Origin: CAYTMY01 sp964618075
GTDB taxonomy: Bacteria; Bacillota; Clostridia; Eubacteriales; Anaerofustaceae
Direction of reading: 5' to 3'
Assembly (NCBI GenBank): GCA_964618075.1
Contig: CAZTZO010000004.1
Span: 43,416 to 107,415, forward strand
DNA: 64,000 bases
Positions within the stretch are counted from its first letter, which is position 1; each line of letters begins with the position of its first letter. The notes under the pieces are model-generated. The model was not told where the DNA came from. It saw nothing but the letters and a program-made list of their open reading frames with translations, and made no database searches. Positions 9,060 through 17,964 of this stretch are shown here, one piece after another. A program made the position numbers and the translations under genes.

Positions 9060-10126
9060 ATACCCTCCCGAAGTATTATATCCTTTAATTCTTCGATAAG
9101 CTTATCGGTCTGTTCATCGGTACCGACGGTGATCCTTACATAGTTTTTTATCCTGTCTGTATCGAAATACCTTACAAGTATACCTCTTGATTTAAGCTTT
9201 TCGTATATGTCTTTTCCCGTTAATCCGCTTCTGTCGCCCGCCAAAACGAAATTCGCGCTGCTCGTCGGCACGTTAAAGCCCATACTTCTTAACATATCGG
9301 TCAGCCTTGTTCTGGTTTTGATGATTTTATCAGTGCAGCTTTTCATATAATCCACGTCCTCAAGAGCGCACACTCCCGCAACGCAGCTTATCCTGTTTAT
9401 GCTGTAGGGGTTGAAGGAGAACTTTATTTTATTTAAGTCCGCAATTATGTCCTTACAACCGATAGCAAAGCCTATCCTTCCTCCGGCAAGCGAGCGTGAC
9501 TTTGAGAAGGTTTGAACGACGAGAAGATTGTCATACTCATCAATAAGGCTTACGGCGCTTTCTGCTCCGAAATCCACATACGCCTCGTCCACAACGACAA
9601 GCCTGTCTTTGTCCTGATTCAATATTTCTTTTATTGAAGATATATCCATTGCAAGCCCTGTCGGTGCGTTGGGATTGCATATAAACAAGGTTTTTTTAAT
9701 ATCTGTGTAGTCCTCGGGCGCCTGTGTAAAATCACATTTAAGCGGCACAGTGATGTATTTAATGTTGAACAGCTCGCAAAAAACGGGATAAAAGCCGTAG
9801 CACAAATCCGCAAACGCCACTCCGTTTTCCGCAAAGGCGTAAAAGGAAAGAGCAAGCACCTCGTCACTGCCGTTGCCGGTAAACACGTTTTCACTTTTTA
9901 CACCGTATATTTCTGCCAGCTTTTTTGTAAGAAGCGAAGTATCGGGGTCTGAATAGAGTCTGAGCTTTTCCGCCTCCTCGCCGTTTATGGCTTTCAACAC
10001 CTTGGCAGAGGGCTTAAAAGGGTTCTCGTTGGTGTTGAGCTTGATCATATTTTCAATATCCAAAGGCTGCTCGCCCGGAGTGTACGGAGTAAGTAATTTT
10101 AGATAGCTTCTTAAAAATCTGCTCAT
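9056..10126 (-). CDS. hisC: Histidinol-phosphate aminotransferase
   Basis: A 356-residue fold-type I PLP aminotransferase that converts imidazole-acetol phosphate and glutamate to histidinol phosphate. Visible are KLNTNENPF near the start, GNGSDEVL, CNPNAPTG, VVDEAYVDF (Asp to the PLP ring nitrogen) and the PLP lysine in TFSKSRSLAGGRIGFA. The C-terminal YVRITVGTDEQ contacts the substrate carboxylate or phosphate. Position inside the his operon, with 4-base overlaps on both sides, settles the role against related aminotransferases. Confidence 0.96.
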   Translation of the reverse strand: MSRFLRSYLKLLTPYTPGEQPLDIENMIKLNTNENPFKPSAKVLKAINGEEAEKLRLYSDPDTSLLTKKLAEIYGVKSENVFTGNGSDEVLALSFYAFAENGVAFADLCYGFYPVFCELFNIKYITVPLKCDFTQAPEDYTDIKKTLFICNPNAPTGLAMDISSIKEILNQDKDRLVVVDEAYVDFGAESAVSLIDEYDNLLVVQTFSKSRSLAGGRIGFAIGCKDIIADLNKIKFSFNPYSINRISCVAGVCALEDVDYMKSCTDKIIKTRTRLTDMLRSMGFNVPTSSANFVLAGDRSGLTGKDIYEKLKSRGILVRYFDTDRIKNYVRITVGTDEQTDKLIEELKDIILREGI

Positions 10127-11409
10127 TTTTCACCTCTGAAGCGTGAAGCAATGCTTTTAGCGTGTCCTTCAAGCCCCTCTGCCATAGCAAAATATTCTAT
10201 ATCCTGCGCTACATTCCTAAGAGCGTCCTTCGGGTAGTAAATATATGAGGAGCGCTTTAAGAAGTCATATACCGATAGCGGACTTGAGAATCTCGCCGTA
10301 CCGCTTGTCGGAAGAGTGTGGTTAGCTCCTGCGTAGTAGTCTCCCAAGGCCTCGGGCACGTTTTTGCCTACAAATATGCTGCCTGCGTTTGTTACAGAGT
10401 CTAATATGTCGAAGGCATTTTCAACGGAAAGCTCAAGATGCTCGGGGGCTATTTCGTTGGAAACGTCTATGGCTTCTTTAATATCGCCTGCTATTATAAT
10501 TTTACCGTTATTTTCTATAGAGGCTCTCGCTATTTTCTCTCTGTTAAGAGTTTTTAGCTGCCTTTCAAGCTCTTTTTGTACGCTTTGAGCAAACTTTTTT
10601 GTTAAGCATATAAGTATCGCACTTGCGTTCACGTCGTGCTCCGCCTGAGAAAGCATGTCACTTGCGACGTGTTCACTGTCTGCGGTTTCGTCCGCGATGA
10701 TAAGTATCTCGCTTGGCCCTGCTATCATATCTATATCCACAGTGCCGTACACAAGTCGTTTGGCGCACGCTACATAAGCGTTTCCCGGCCCGACTATTTT
10801 ATCTACCTGAGGTATGCTTTTTGTCGAATAAGCCAAAGCGGCTATCGCCTGAGCGCCGCCTAACTTATATATCTTGTCGGCTCCCGCTATTGCCGCTGCC
10901 GAGAGTATATTCTCGGGTATGGTGGCGTCTTTTTTAGGAGGGGTGACCATAACTATCTCTTTTACTCCCGCAATTTTTGCAGGGATAATATTCATCAGCA
11001 CGCTTGAAGGATAGCTTGCAGTACCCCCCGGAACATATACGCCTACACGATTCATGGCAAGGCATTTCTGACCGAGTATTATTCCGTCGTCTTTTCTTAT
11101 TTCAAAGCTGTCCTTCTTTTGCATCATGTGAAACGCTCTGATGTTCTCGGCGCTTCTTTTCATAACGTCAAGAAGCTTATCATCGGTCGACTTGATAGCC
11201 GCATTGATTTCGTCGCGACTCACCTCAAAATCCTTTATTTTAACCTTGTCGAATTTTTCGCTGTACTCTCTTAAGGCTTCATCTCCGCGAAAACGTACAT
11301 CGCTTATTATCCCGCCGACGCTCTTTTCAATATCATCATAATAAGAGCTGTCTGTGCGCTTCATTATTTCATCAGTCGTCATATCTTTTAAATCATATAT
11401 TTTTATCAC
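10123..11409 (-). CDS. hisD: Histidinol dehydrogenase
   Basis: A 428-residue Zn enzyme that oxidises histidinol twice with NAD to histidine. Family segments include YVPGGTASYPSSVLM, KIVGPGNAYVACAKR, DMIAGPSEILIIAD, QAEHDVNASAILI (Zn ligands Q and H) and EIAPEHLELSVEN (catalytic Glu-His). Length is typical. It follows hisG with a 4-base overlap. Confidence 0.97.
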   Translation of the reverse strand: MIKIYDLKDMTTDEIMKRTDSSYYDDIEKSVGGIISDVRFRGDEALREYSEKFDKVKIKDFEVSRDEINAAIKSTDDKLLDVMKRSAENIRAFHMMQKKDSFEIRKDDGIILGQKCLAMNRVGVYVPGGTASYPSSVLMNIIPAKIAGVKEIVMVTPPKKDATIPENILSAAAIAGADKIYKLGGAQAIAALAYSTKSIPQVDKIVGPGNAYVACAKRLVYGTVDIDMIAGPSEILIIADETADSEHVASDMLSQAEHDVNASAILICLTKKFAQSVQKELERQLKTLNREKIARASIENNGKIIIAGDIKEAIDVSNEIAPEHLELSVENAFDILDSVTNAGSIFVGKNVPEALGDYYAGANHTLPTSGTARFSSPLSVYDFLKRSSYIYYPKDALRNVAQDIEYFAMAEGLEGHAKSIASRFRGEK

Positions 11410-12023
11410 AGCACTGCCATCATCCTTTTTTTGATTTGTGTGATCTCGTCGTACATAAAGGCAAAGCTCGCCTTGTTCGCTATAAGCCTTGCGCTTGAAT
11501 GCGAAATTACGCTTAGTACATAAAGACCGTTTTCACGAAGAGTCGAGCCTGTTTCGACTATATCGACTATCACGTCACTCAGATTAAGTATCGGAGCAAG
11601 CTCTATACTGCCCGAAAGATATATTATGTCTATTTCCCTGTCAAACGAAGCAAAATATCGCTTGGCGGTGTTCGGGTATTTCGTTGCGACCTTAAGAGGT
11701 CTTGTGATATCCTCCCGAAAACCCTTTTTTGCCGCAATGCACATATCGCACACGCCTGTCTTCAAGTCGCACAGCTCGTACACGTCGGCACTTTTTTCCT
11801 CCAGCACGTCCTTTCCCGCCACGCCTATATCGGCAGCTCCTCTCTGCACATATACGCTTACGTCTGTCGGCTTGACGAGTATGTAGCGCATATTATCTAT
11901 TTCGGATTCTATGACGAGCCTTCTGCCGGGATCATTAAGCGCCTTAGTATCGTAGCCCGCTTTTTGGAAAATACGCGTGAGCTTCTCTCCCATTCTGCCC
12001 TTTGGCAGCGCAACTGTCAGCAT
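11406..12023 (-). CDS. hisG: ATP phosphoribosyltransferase, short catalytic subunit
   Basis: HisG of the short form (205 residues, without the C-terminal regulatory domain). It starts histidine synthesis by joining ATP and PRPP, and needs HisZ for activity and feedback control. LTVALPKGRM opens the protein; the PRPP loop is DIVETGSTLRENGL. It sits directly after hisZ, as expected for partners of a hetero-octamer. Confidence 0.96.
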   Translation of the reverse strand: MLTVALPKGRMGEKLTRIFQKAGYDTKALNDPGRRLVIESEIDNMRYILVKPTDVSVYVQRGAADIGVAGKDVLEEKSADVYELCDLKTGVCDMCIAAKKGFREDITRPLKVATKYPNTAKRYFASFDREIDIIYLSGSIELAPILNLSDVIVDIVETGSTLRENGLYVLSVISHSSARLIANKASFAFMYDEITQIKKRMMAVL

Positions 12024-13136
12024 CTACACCACCTCCTTGGGTTCGTCGGGAATAAGCCTGTATGTGCGCTTTGCTTTAATGTCTTTTGGCTCACACTTGT
12101 AAGCAAATACGCGCTGTTCCTTTTTTAACAGCTCTTCTGTAGCATAACGCACCGTTAAAGCGTCAGCATCGCCATAAATCAAAAGTGCGTCGGTATCGTA
12201 CTCCTCCGGTTGCTTTATGACCTCTTCTATCCGGTCAAGGTACGTGGCAAAGCCCAGTGACGGCTGTTTCTTGCCGAAGCGGCGCATGAGGTTGTCGTAT
12301 CTTCCTCCCGACAAGACCTCATACGGGGAGGACTCTATATAGCCCGAAAATATCAGACCGTTGTAGTAGTCCATATCGCCCGTTACGGAAAAATCAAAAT
12401 AAATCTTATCTTCATACCCGCTGCCAGCTAACGAAACAGATAGCTTCACTATCCGCTCAAAGCAGCGCTTCGCAGAGTCGTTCACGCAGTACTTTTTAAG
12501 TCTTTCCTTGCACATTGAAAACGGAAATGAAGAGCAGCACACATCACACAAGAGCGATATATATTCCTTTTCACAGCTAATTTCATCAAGAAGCTCTCTT
12601 AGCATATCGACGTTTTTTAAGCGTATGTATGTATAGAGCTTCTCAAGAAGCCCTGCATCAGCATCAGTAAATACTCCCTCTGTAAGAGCGTTTAACAGAC
12701 CTGTATGACCTACGCGAAGAATATATCCCTTTTGTGAGGCTTCAAGCGTCTTCATGGCAAGAAGGAGTATCTCTGTTTCGGAATAGACATCCTCACCGCC
12801 GATAAATTCAACTCCCATTTGGCGTATCTCTTTATACTGAGTGCTGCCCGGTTCTGTGCGAAACACACTTTCGTTATAATATAGCTTTCTGATAACGGTG
12901 TCAGCCATAGTGTTCTTTACTATACTGAGAGTTACATCCGGCTTAAGCGCCATAAGGCGTCCGTCAGCGTCCGTAAAGGTGATTATCCCCTCGCTTACAA
13001 GAAAGCTCTTGTTCTCCATATACATATCGTACGCCTCAAACTTTGCCATACGGTATTTTCTGTAGCCGTATCGCTCAAAAAGCTGAGAGTAGATCAGCGG
13101 GATTCTTTCCTGCGGTGAAAGTCTGTCAATATCCAT
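12024..13136 (-). CDS. hisZ: ATP phosphoribosyltransferase regulatory subunit (HisRS-like)
   Basis: A 370-residue paralogue of histidyl-tRNA synthetase that acts as the regulatory subunit of short HisG. The class II synthetase-like motifs are recognisable (MALKPDVTLSIVKN, VFRTEPGSTQYKEIRQMGVEFIGG, and GGRYDNLMRRFGKKQPSLGFA), but the C-terminal anticodon-binding domain is short and the position beside hisG argues against a real tRNA ligase. First gene of the his operon; ATG 13136 has an AAGGAAAAAT ribosome site and lies about 97 bases after the predicted transcription start. Confidence 0.93.
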   Translation of the reverse strand: MDIDRLSPQERIPLIYSQLFERYGYRKYRMAKFEAYDMYMENKSFLVSEGIITFTDADGRLMALKPDVTLSIVKNTMADTVIRKLYYNESVFRTEPGSTQYKEIRQMGVEFIGGEDVYSETEILLLAMKTLEASQKGYILRVGHTGLLNALTEGVFTDADAGLLEKLYTYIRLKNVDMLRELLDEISCEKEYISLLCDVCCSSFPFSMCKERLKKYCVNDSAKRCFERIVKLSVSLAGSGYEDKIYFDFSVTGDMDYYNGLIFSGYIESSPYEVLSGGRYDNLMRRFGKKQPSLGFATYLDRIEEVIKQPEEYDTDALLIYGDADALTVRYATEELLKKEQRVFAYKCEPKDIKAKRTYRLIPDEPKEVV

Positions 13137-13239
13137 ATTTTTCCTTCTTTTATTTAAACAGTTTTGTATTTTTTAAGAGTATACCACACCAAGCAGCGTT
13201 TTTTAAAGTGCGGTTCGCTTTGGTAAGTAACAATTAAGT

Positions 13240-13268
13240 AATATAGCATAATTTAACGATTTAGTCAA
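13240..13268 (-). promoter_or_regulatory. Sigma-A promoter of the his operon
   Basis: On the minus strand TTGACT, 17 bases, TATATT. Predicted start is near 13233. The roughly 97-base leader shows no T-box GGTGG-type element and no leader peptide rich in His codons. A second, weaker extended -10 (TGGTATACT) lies inside the leader at about 13182-13190. Confidence 0.7.
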
Positions 13269-13378
13269 GTAGAGTGATAAATTAATAAAGCACACTTCAT
13301 TATTTATTCATTATGCATAACCCAACGTTGCAATTTACACAATAACTCTTTATCAAAGGACATTTATTCAATAATATC

Positions 13379-13407
13379 TTGAATAATTTGATAGATAGTG
13401 TTATATT
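13379..13407 (+). promoter_or_regulatory. Putative promoter of the dehydratase operon
   Basis: TTGAAT, 17 bases, TATATT; predicted start near 13414, about 60 bases before the ATG of the activator gene. Confidence 0.45.
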
Positions 13408-13475
13408 ATTGGTAATATTGCATAATAGGCATATTTTTACGAAATACATATAATATCATACATTTGGGAGACAAA

Positions 13476-14255
13476 ATGCCGCAAAACTATGTTATGGGTA
13501 TAGACGTGGGCTCGAGCACATCAAAATGCGTCATACTCAACGAAAAGAACGAACTGATAACCTACAACGTCGTACCCGTAGGCACAGGAACGAGCGGGCC
13601 TAAAAGAACAGTTGAAGCCGCTTATGAAAACAGCAATCTTTCGCCTGAGGATATAAAATACATCGTAGCGACCGGCTACGGAAGAAACACCATAGAATTT
13701 GCGAATTCGGCGATAAGCGAATTAAGCGCACACGCCAAGGGTGCTTCGTACCTGTTTGAAAACGTCAGGACAGTCATAGATATAGGCGGTCAGGACGCCA
13801 AGGCTCTCAAGATAAGTAAAAACGGCACTCTGGAAAGCTTTGTTATGAACGACAAGTGCGCTGCGGGAACGGGACGGTTCCTTGACGTTATGGCTCGCGT
13901 ATTGGAGGTCGAAATATCTGATATGGGAGAAATAGGCTTAAAGAGCACCTCTCCGGCGTCTATCAGCTCCACCTGCACGGTATTTGCGGAGTCGGAGGTA
14001 ATAAGTCAGCTTTCCAAGAATGTACCGCTGTGTGATCTTATCGCTGGGATAAACCGCTCTGTTGCCAGCCGCACGGCAGGACTCGTCAAAAGGATCGGCG
14101 TAATAGAGCCTATTGCCATGACGGGAGGAGTCGCTTACAACAAGGGAGTGCTTAAAGCCCTTGAGGATGAACTGAACACAAAAATAGTAACGCATCCGCT
14201 TGCACAGCTTGCGGGAGCTTTGGGCGCCGCAATAACGGCAGGCGAAAATTTATAA
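13476..14255 (+). CDS. 2-hydroxyacyl-CoA dehydratase activator (BadF/BcrA ATPase family)
   Basis: A 259-residue archerase: a homodimeric [4Fe-4S] ATPase of the ASKHA fold that uses ATP hydrolysis to push one low-potential electron into the dehydratase. VMGIDVGSSTSKCVIL is the phosphate-1 loop, VIDIGGQDAKA phosphate-2, and MTGGVAYNKGV the adenosine loop. The cluster cysteines are in DKCAAGTGRFLDVMA and SSTCTVFAESEV. ATG 13476 follows GGGAG; an in-frame TTG 12 bases earlier overlaps that site and is rejected. It is the first gene of an operon with the two dehydratase subunits (13-base gap), the order seen with HadI, FldI and LcdC. Confidence 0.93.
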   Translation: MPQNYVMGIDVGSSTSKCVILNEKNELITYNVVPVGTGTSGPKRTVEAAYENSNLSPEDIKYIVATGYGRNTIEFANSAISELSAHAKGASYLFENVRTVIDIGGQDAKALKISKNGTLESFVMNDKCAAGTGRFLDVMARVLEVEISDMGEIGLKSTSPASISSTCTVFAESEVISQLSKNVPLCDLIAGINRSVASRTAGLVKRIGVIEPIAMTGGVAYNKGVLKALEDELNTKIVTHPLAQLAGALGAAITAGENL

Positions 14256-14268
14256 AAGGAGAAGTTTT

Positions 14269-15501
14269 ATGAGCGAAATGACACAGCAAGAGCAAGAGAA
14301 AAAACCCGCCAAAATAATGCTTCGTGAGCTTCAGGCAAAGGTCGGGCAGGATGTATGGGACGCAAAAAACCGCGGTGAAAAGATAGGCTGGATAGCCTCC
14401 AACTTCCCGCAGGAAATTCCCACGACAATGGATATTAAGGTAGCTTTTCCCGAAAATCAGGGCGCTGCCATAGCCGCAAGGGGCGGCGGAGTCAGAATGT
14501 GCGAATATGCCGAGGGTATGGGATACTCGCCGGATTTGTGTTCATACGCGCGTATCAACTTTGCATATACCGAGCAAAAGGAGATTCCGGAGGAAAACAT
14601 ACCGATGCCGGACTTCCTTCTTTGCTGCAACAATATTTGCAACTGCATGATCAAATGGTATGAGAATCTGGCTGTAGAGCTTGATATACCTCTTATAATG
14701 ATAGACATACCTCACCTTGACGAATACGAGTGTGACGACGACAGAGTAAAATACATACGCGCCCAGTTTGACGACTGCATAAAACAGCTTGAGGAAATAA
14801 CGGGCAAGAAGTGGGACGATAAAAAGTTTAAGGAAGTTATGGATATATCCCAGAGAAGCAGCAAGGCATGGCTCAGAGCCGTCGATTACGCAAGGTATAC
14901 CCCCTCGCCGTATTCGGGCTTTGATATCTTCAACCACATGGCGATAGCCTGCGTGGCAAGAGGCACCGTAGAAGCGGCAGAGGCTTTTGAAGCGCTTGCC
15001 GACGAATTTGACGCACTTGCAAAAGAGGGCAAGTCGACATTTAAGGGCGAAGAAAAATACAGAGTGCTGTTTGAGGGCATTGCCTGCTGGGGCAACCTAA
15101 AGCATAATTTCGTAACCTTAAGAGACAGAGGAATAAATGTAACCGCACTTGTCTACGGCCCCGCATTCTCTTTTCTTTACTCAAACGTCAATGAGCTTAT
15201 GGCTGCGTATTCTTATGTACCAAACTCCAACTGCCTTGATCGTGAGGTCGAAATGCGCGTAAACGAAGGCAGAAACCACAAAATAGACGGCGCTGTCATA
15301 CACGTCAACAGAAGCTGCAAAAACTGGAGCGGAAAGACATACGAGCTTGAAAGACGACTCAAAAAAGAGCTTAACATACCGACAATGACCTTCGACGGCG
15401 ACCAGGCGGATCCTAGAAACTTCTCGGAAGCTCAGTTTGAAACGAGAGTCGACGGACTTGTGGAAATAATGCAGCAGAACAAAGCGAAGGAGGCAAGATA
15501 A
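14269..15501 (+). CDS. 2-hydroxyacyl-CoA dehydratase, alpha subunit
   Basis: A 410-residue HgdA/HadB/FldB-type subunit. Together with the beta subunit and the activator it removes water from an (R)-2-hydroxyacyl-CoA through a ketyl radical, in reductive branches of Stickland-type amino-acid or lactate fermentation. Iron-sulfur ligands are expected in LCCNNICNCMIKWYE and in the family motif NRSCKNWSGKTYELERRL; FDGDQADPRNFSEAQFETR is the other conserved C-terminal block. The substrate (lactyl, phenyllactyl, hydroxyisocaproyl or hydroxyglutaryl-CoA) cannot be fixed from sequence. Its stop overlaps the next start (TAATG). Confidence 0.93.
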   Translation: MSEMTQQEQEKKPAKIMLRELQAKVGQDVWDAKNRGEKIGWIASNFPQEIPTTMDIKVAFPENQGAAIAARGGGVRMCEYAEGMGYSPDLCSYARINFAYTEQKEIPEENIPMPDFLLCCNNICNCMIKWYENLAVELDIPLIMIDIPHLDEYECDDDRVKYIRAQFDDCIKQLEEITGKKWDDKKFKEVMDISQRSSKAWLRAVDYARYTPSPYSGFDIFNHMAIACVARGTVEAAEAFEALADEFDALAKEGKSTFKGEEKYRVLFEGIACWGNLKHNFVTLRDRGINVTALVYGPAFSFLYSNVNELMAAYSYVPNSNCLDREVEMRVNEGRNHKIDGAVIHVNRSCKNWSGKTYELERRLKKELNIPTMTFDGDQADPRNFSEAQFETRVDGLVEIMQQNKAKEAR

Positions 15502-16625
15502 TGAGCGACATCAAAAGTATAATTTCTCAGCTTGATAAAATATCCTCTAACCCAAAGGCTCAGATGGACAAATACCTTGCCGAAGGCAAAAAAATTATCG
15601 GCTGTATGCCCGTATACTGTCCGGAGGAATTGGTATATGCCGCTGATATGGTGCCTATGGGAATATGGGGAACGCAGGGCGAGGTATCAAAGGCGAAATA
15701 CTACTTCCCCGCATTTATATGCTCTATACTCCAAACGACGCTTGAGCTTGGCATGAAGGGCGAATACAAGGGTATAAGCGCTATCATGATACCTATTATA
15801 TGCGATTCTATGAAAAGCATGGAGCCGAACTGGCAGTGCGCGGTGCCCGATATCCCTGTTATATGCGTGGCACAGGCTCAGAACAGAAAGCTTGAAGCAG
15901 GAATAGATTTCACACGCTCACAGTACAGGATCATACAAAAAAAGCTCGAGAACATAAGCGGTAAGCCGATAAGCGATGATGCTATAGCAAACGCCGTTAA
16001 GGTATATAACGAACACAGACTTGTAATGCGTGAATTTGCACAGCTTGTACAAAAGCACCCTGATAAGTTAAGCGTAAAGGCAAGAAATACTGTTTTCAAG
16101 AGCGCATACTTTATGAAAAAGGACGAGCACAGCGCTTTGGTAAAGGAATTAAACGAAGAGCTTAAAAAAGCTCCTATAACAGAGTGGAAGGGTAAGAAGG
16201 TCGTAACGACAGGTATAATAGCAGACCTTCCTGAGCTTCTGGATATATTCGAGCAAAACAATATAGCAATATCAGCAGACAACGTCGCCTTCGAATCCGG
16301 TCAATACGCTTATGACGTGCCTGTTGAAAAAGACCCTGTTTACGGTCTTGCAAAGCAGCTTTGCGATATAGAGGGAAGCTCGATACTTTATGACCCGAAA
16401 AAATTAAGAGCAAGAATTGTGGCGGATATGGTAAAGCAAACAAAAGCAGACGGTGTTGTATACATACTGACCAAATTCTGCGATCCCGAGGAATTCGACT
16501 ATGTACCGATGAAAAAGCTTTTCGACAAAGAGGGTATAAAGTGCGTACAGATAGAAATAGACCAGCAGATGACAAGCTTTGAGCAGGCAAAGACTGCAAT
16601 AGAAACCTTCTGCGACATAATTTAA
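15501..16625 (+). CDS. 2-hydroxyacyl-CoA dehydratase, beta subunit
   Basis: A 374-residue HgdB/HadC/FldC-type partner of the preceding subunit. Conserved cysteines occur in IGCMPVYCPEELVYAA, IMIPIICDSMKSM and LTKFCDPEEFDY, as expected for a second iron-sulfur cluster; the C-terminus EGIKCVQIEIDQQM matches the family. Last gene of the operon, followed by a terminator. No CoA-transferase, acyl-CoA dehydrogenase or electron-transfer flavoprotein is beside it, so the CoA-ester supply must come from elsewhere. Confidence 0.93.
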   Translation: MSDIKSIISQLDKISSNPKAQMDKYLAEGKKIIGCMPVYCPEELVYAADMVPMGIWGTQGEVSKAKYYFPAFICSILQTTLELGMKGEYKGISAIMIPIICDSMKSMEPNWQCAVPDIPVICVAQAQNRKLEAGIDFTRSQYRIIQKKLENISGKPISDDAIANAVKVYNEHRLVMREFAQLVQKHPDKLSVKARNTVFKSAYFMKKDEHSALVKELNEELKKAPITEWKGKKVVTTGIIADLPELLDIFEQNNIAISADNVAFESGQYAYDVPVEKDPVYGLAKQLCDIEGSSILYDPKKLRARIVADMVKQTKADGVVYILTKFCDPEEFDYVPMKKLFDKEGIKCVQIEIDQQMTSFEQAKTAIETFCDII

Positions 16626-16651
16626 ATGTGACAAATAAATAAACAAACAAA

Positions 16652-16696
16652 CGAAAAACGACTTGCTTTTGTTACAAAGCAGGTCGTTTTTTCGTC
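16652..16696 (+). terminator. Rho-independent terminator of the dehydratase operon
   Basis: An approximately 18-bp stem from CGAAAAACGACTTGCTTT and its near-complement around a short loop, ending in TTTTTTCG. Confidence 0.85.
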
Positions 16697-16793
16697 AGGT
16701 TCGGCAGCTTCACCTAACTGCCTATATATATATCAACAATGCAGAAAAAATTGATACCGATAATTATAAAGCGCTCTTTTTTTACAATACAAG

Positions 16794-17213
16794 CTAAAAG
16801 GACGCGTTTTGCTTTATTTTACTTAAAATACTTAAAAATATTTCCCTTTCCTTTTGCGATATGCCCTTCATGCTTGCTTCGTCAGTCTCCTCAAAGACAA
16901 GTTTCATCAGTTGATAAGCTTCCTTGCCCTTTTCGGTGGTAAATATAAGCGTTTTTCTTTTATCGTGCGGGTCACAAGCGCTTCTTATAAGCCCTTTTTG
17001 CTCCATACGGTAAAGTATGCCCGTGACTGTGGACTTGTCTATTTCATAGCCTCTGGATATATCAATGCATGAGCAGCCGTCGTGTTCGTTTAGGTATTCC
17101 AAAACCTTCGGCTGACCCGGGGAAAGACCTAACTGCGCAGCTCTTCTTAATATTTCCTTCAATATCTTGCTGTTTGTAATCATAAGAGAATAGTGAAGCG
17201 TGTCGTCCATCAT
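16794..17213 (-). CDS. MarR-family transcriptional regulator
   Basis: A 139-residue winged-helix regulator. The HTH is in CSCIDISRGYEIDKSTVTGILYRM and the wing in CDPHDKRKTLIFTTEKGK (D..D.R MarR signature). I place the start at the ATG-ATG pair (17213) with AAGAGG upstream; an in-frame ATG at 17249 lies inside the operator palindrome at the predicted transcription start and is not usable. It is a single gene facing left with its own promoter and dyad operator, so it probably represses itself. Neighbouring targets are not obvious; the nuclease gene diverges on the other side of the same region. Confidence 0.92.
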   Translation of the reverse strand: MMDDTLHYSLMITNSKILKEILRRAAQLGLSPGQPKVLEYLNEHDGCSCIDISRGYEIDKSTVTGILYRMEQKGLIRSACDPHDKRKTLIFTTEKGKEAYQLMKLVFEETDEASMKGISQKEREIFLSILSKIKQNASF

Positions 17214-17247
17214 AAGTAAATTGCCTCTTAAAAATAATATTGTTCGC

Positions 17248-17264
17248 ATACAAACAGTTTGTAT
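17248..17264. promoter_or_regulatory. Palindromic operator for the MarR regulator
   Basis: A perfect 17-bp palindrome ATACAAACAGTTTGTAT (8-bp arms around a single A). It starts six bases after the -10 box of the marR promoter, covering the transcription start, the classical place for autorepression by MarR dimers. Confidence 0.75.
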
Positions 17265-17270
17265 ACCAAC

Positions 17271-17298
17271 ATTATACCTGCATTCAATTTACAGTCAA
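17271..17298 (-). promoter_or_regulatory. Sigma-A promoter of the marR gene
   Basis: Minus strand TTGACT, 16 bases, TATAAT (consensus -10). Predicted start near 17264, at the edge of the palindromic operator. Confidence 0.8.
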
Positions 17299-17408
17299 TA
17301 CTTTTTTGTGCTTTTTTTACTTTTTAATCCGTTAGCGTTATATAAACAGGCGTACGAAACAATGAACATTCGCTGTATAATGAAGAACAAGGAAATTACT
17401 TACATAAA

Positions 17409-17906
17409 ATGAAAAAACAAAATAAGGCAGCAGTATTATTAATACTTACAGTGATGTGTTTATCGTCATGCTCTTTAATAAGTAAAGAGGACAAGGTTTT
17501 GTACGGCCCGTATAAAGTGGAGCATGTCGTTGACGGCGACACTATCACATTAAAAATAGATAACCAAAGCGTAACCGTGAGAATGATAGGCATAGATACG
17601 CCCGAAAGCGTAAATCCGGACGAAAGCAAAAATACGCCTCTGGGTATTATAGCCTCCGACTATACAAAAGAGCTTTTGACAAATAAAAGCGTTTATCTGG
17701 AATATGACGTAACAACGACGGATAAATACAACAGAACTCTCGCTTACGTTTATCTATTCGACAAAAAGACAATGGTAAACAAGCTGCTCGTTCAAGAGGG
17801 CTATGCAGTGGTTATGACAATAGCGCCAAATGTGAAATACGAAAAAGAGTTTTATACCCTTCAAAAGCAGGCTCAGTACAATCACCTGATAATATGGGAG
17901 GATTAA
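17409..17906 (+). CDS. Thermonuclease-family lipoprotein (SNase domain)
   Basis: A 165-residue secreted nuclease. The N-terminal signal ends in LSSCS, a lipobox, so it is probably tethered outside the membrane. The staphylococcal-nuclease fold follows with VVDGDTITL (calcium-binding Asp), VRMIGIDTPES (catalytic Arg and Glu) and DKYNRTLAYVYL (second catalytic Arg). Length after the signal is close to the minimal SNase domain. Likely roles are degradation of extracellular DNA or RNA for nutrients; no uptake genes are adjacent. Start ATG 17409 has only a weak upstream AAGGAA. Confidence 0.92.
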   Translation: MKKQNKAAVLLILTVMCLSSCSLISKEDKVLYGPYKVEHVVDGDTITLKIDNQSVTVRMIGIDTPESVNPDESKNTPLGIIASDYTKELLTNKSVYLEYDVTTTDKYNRTLAYVYLFDKKTMVNKLLVQEGYAVVMTIAPNVKYEKEFYTLQKQAQYNHLIIWED

Positions 17907-17964
17907 GCATTATAAAGCATAATGAAAATCGACGTTGAAGGAATAATGCAAATTTGTAAAATGC

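Larger units (their letters stand above)
13137..13475. other. Divergent control region between his operon and dehydratase operon
   Basis: About 340 AT-rich bases holding the leftward his promoter and a likely rightward promoter. No gene, tRNA, T-box or riboswitch was recognised. Confidence 0.5.

Noticed and set aside
13137..13240. Histidine T-box riboswitch in the his leader
   Set aside because: The leader is only about 97 bases and lacks the T-box antiterminator sequence and a specifier stem.
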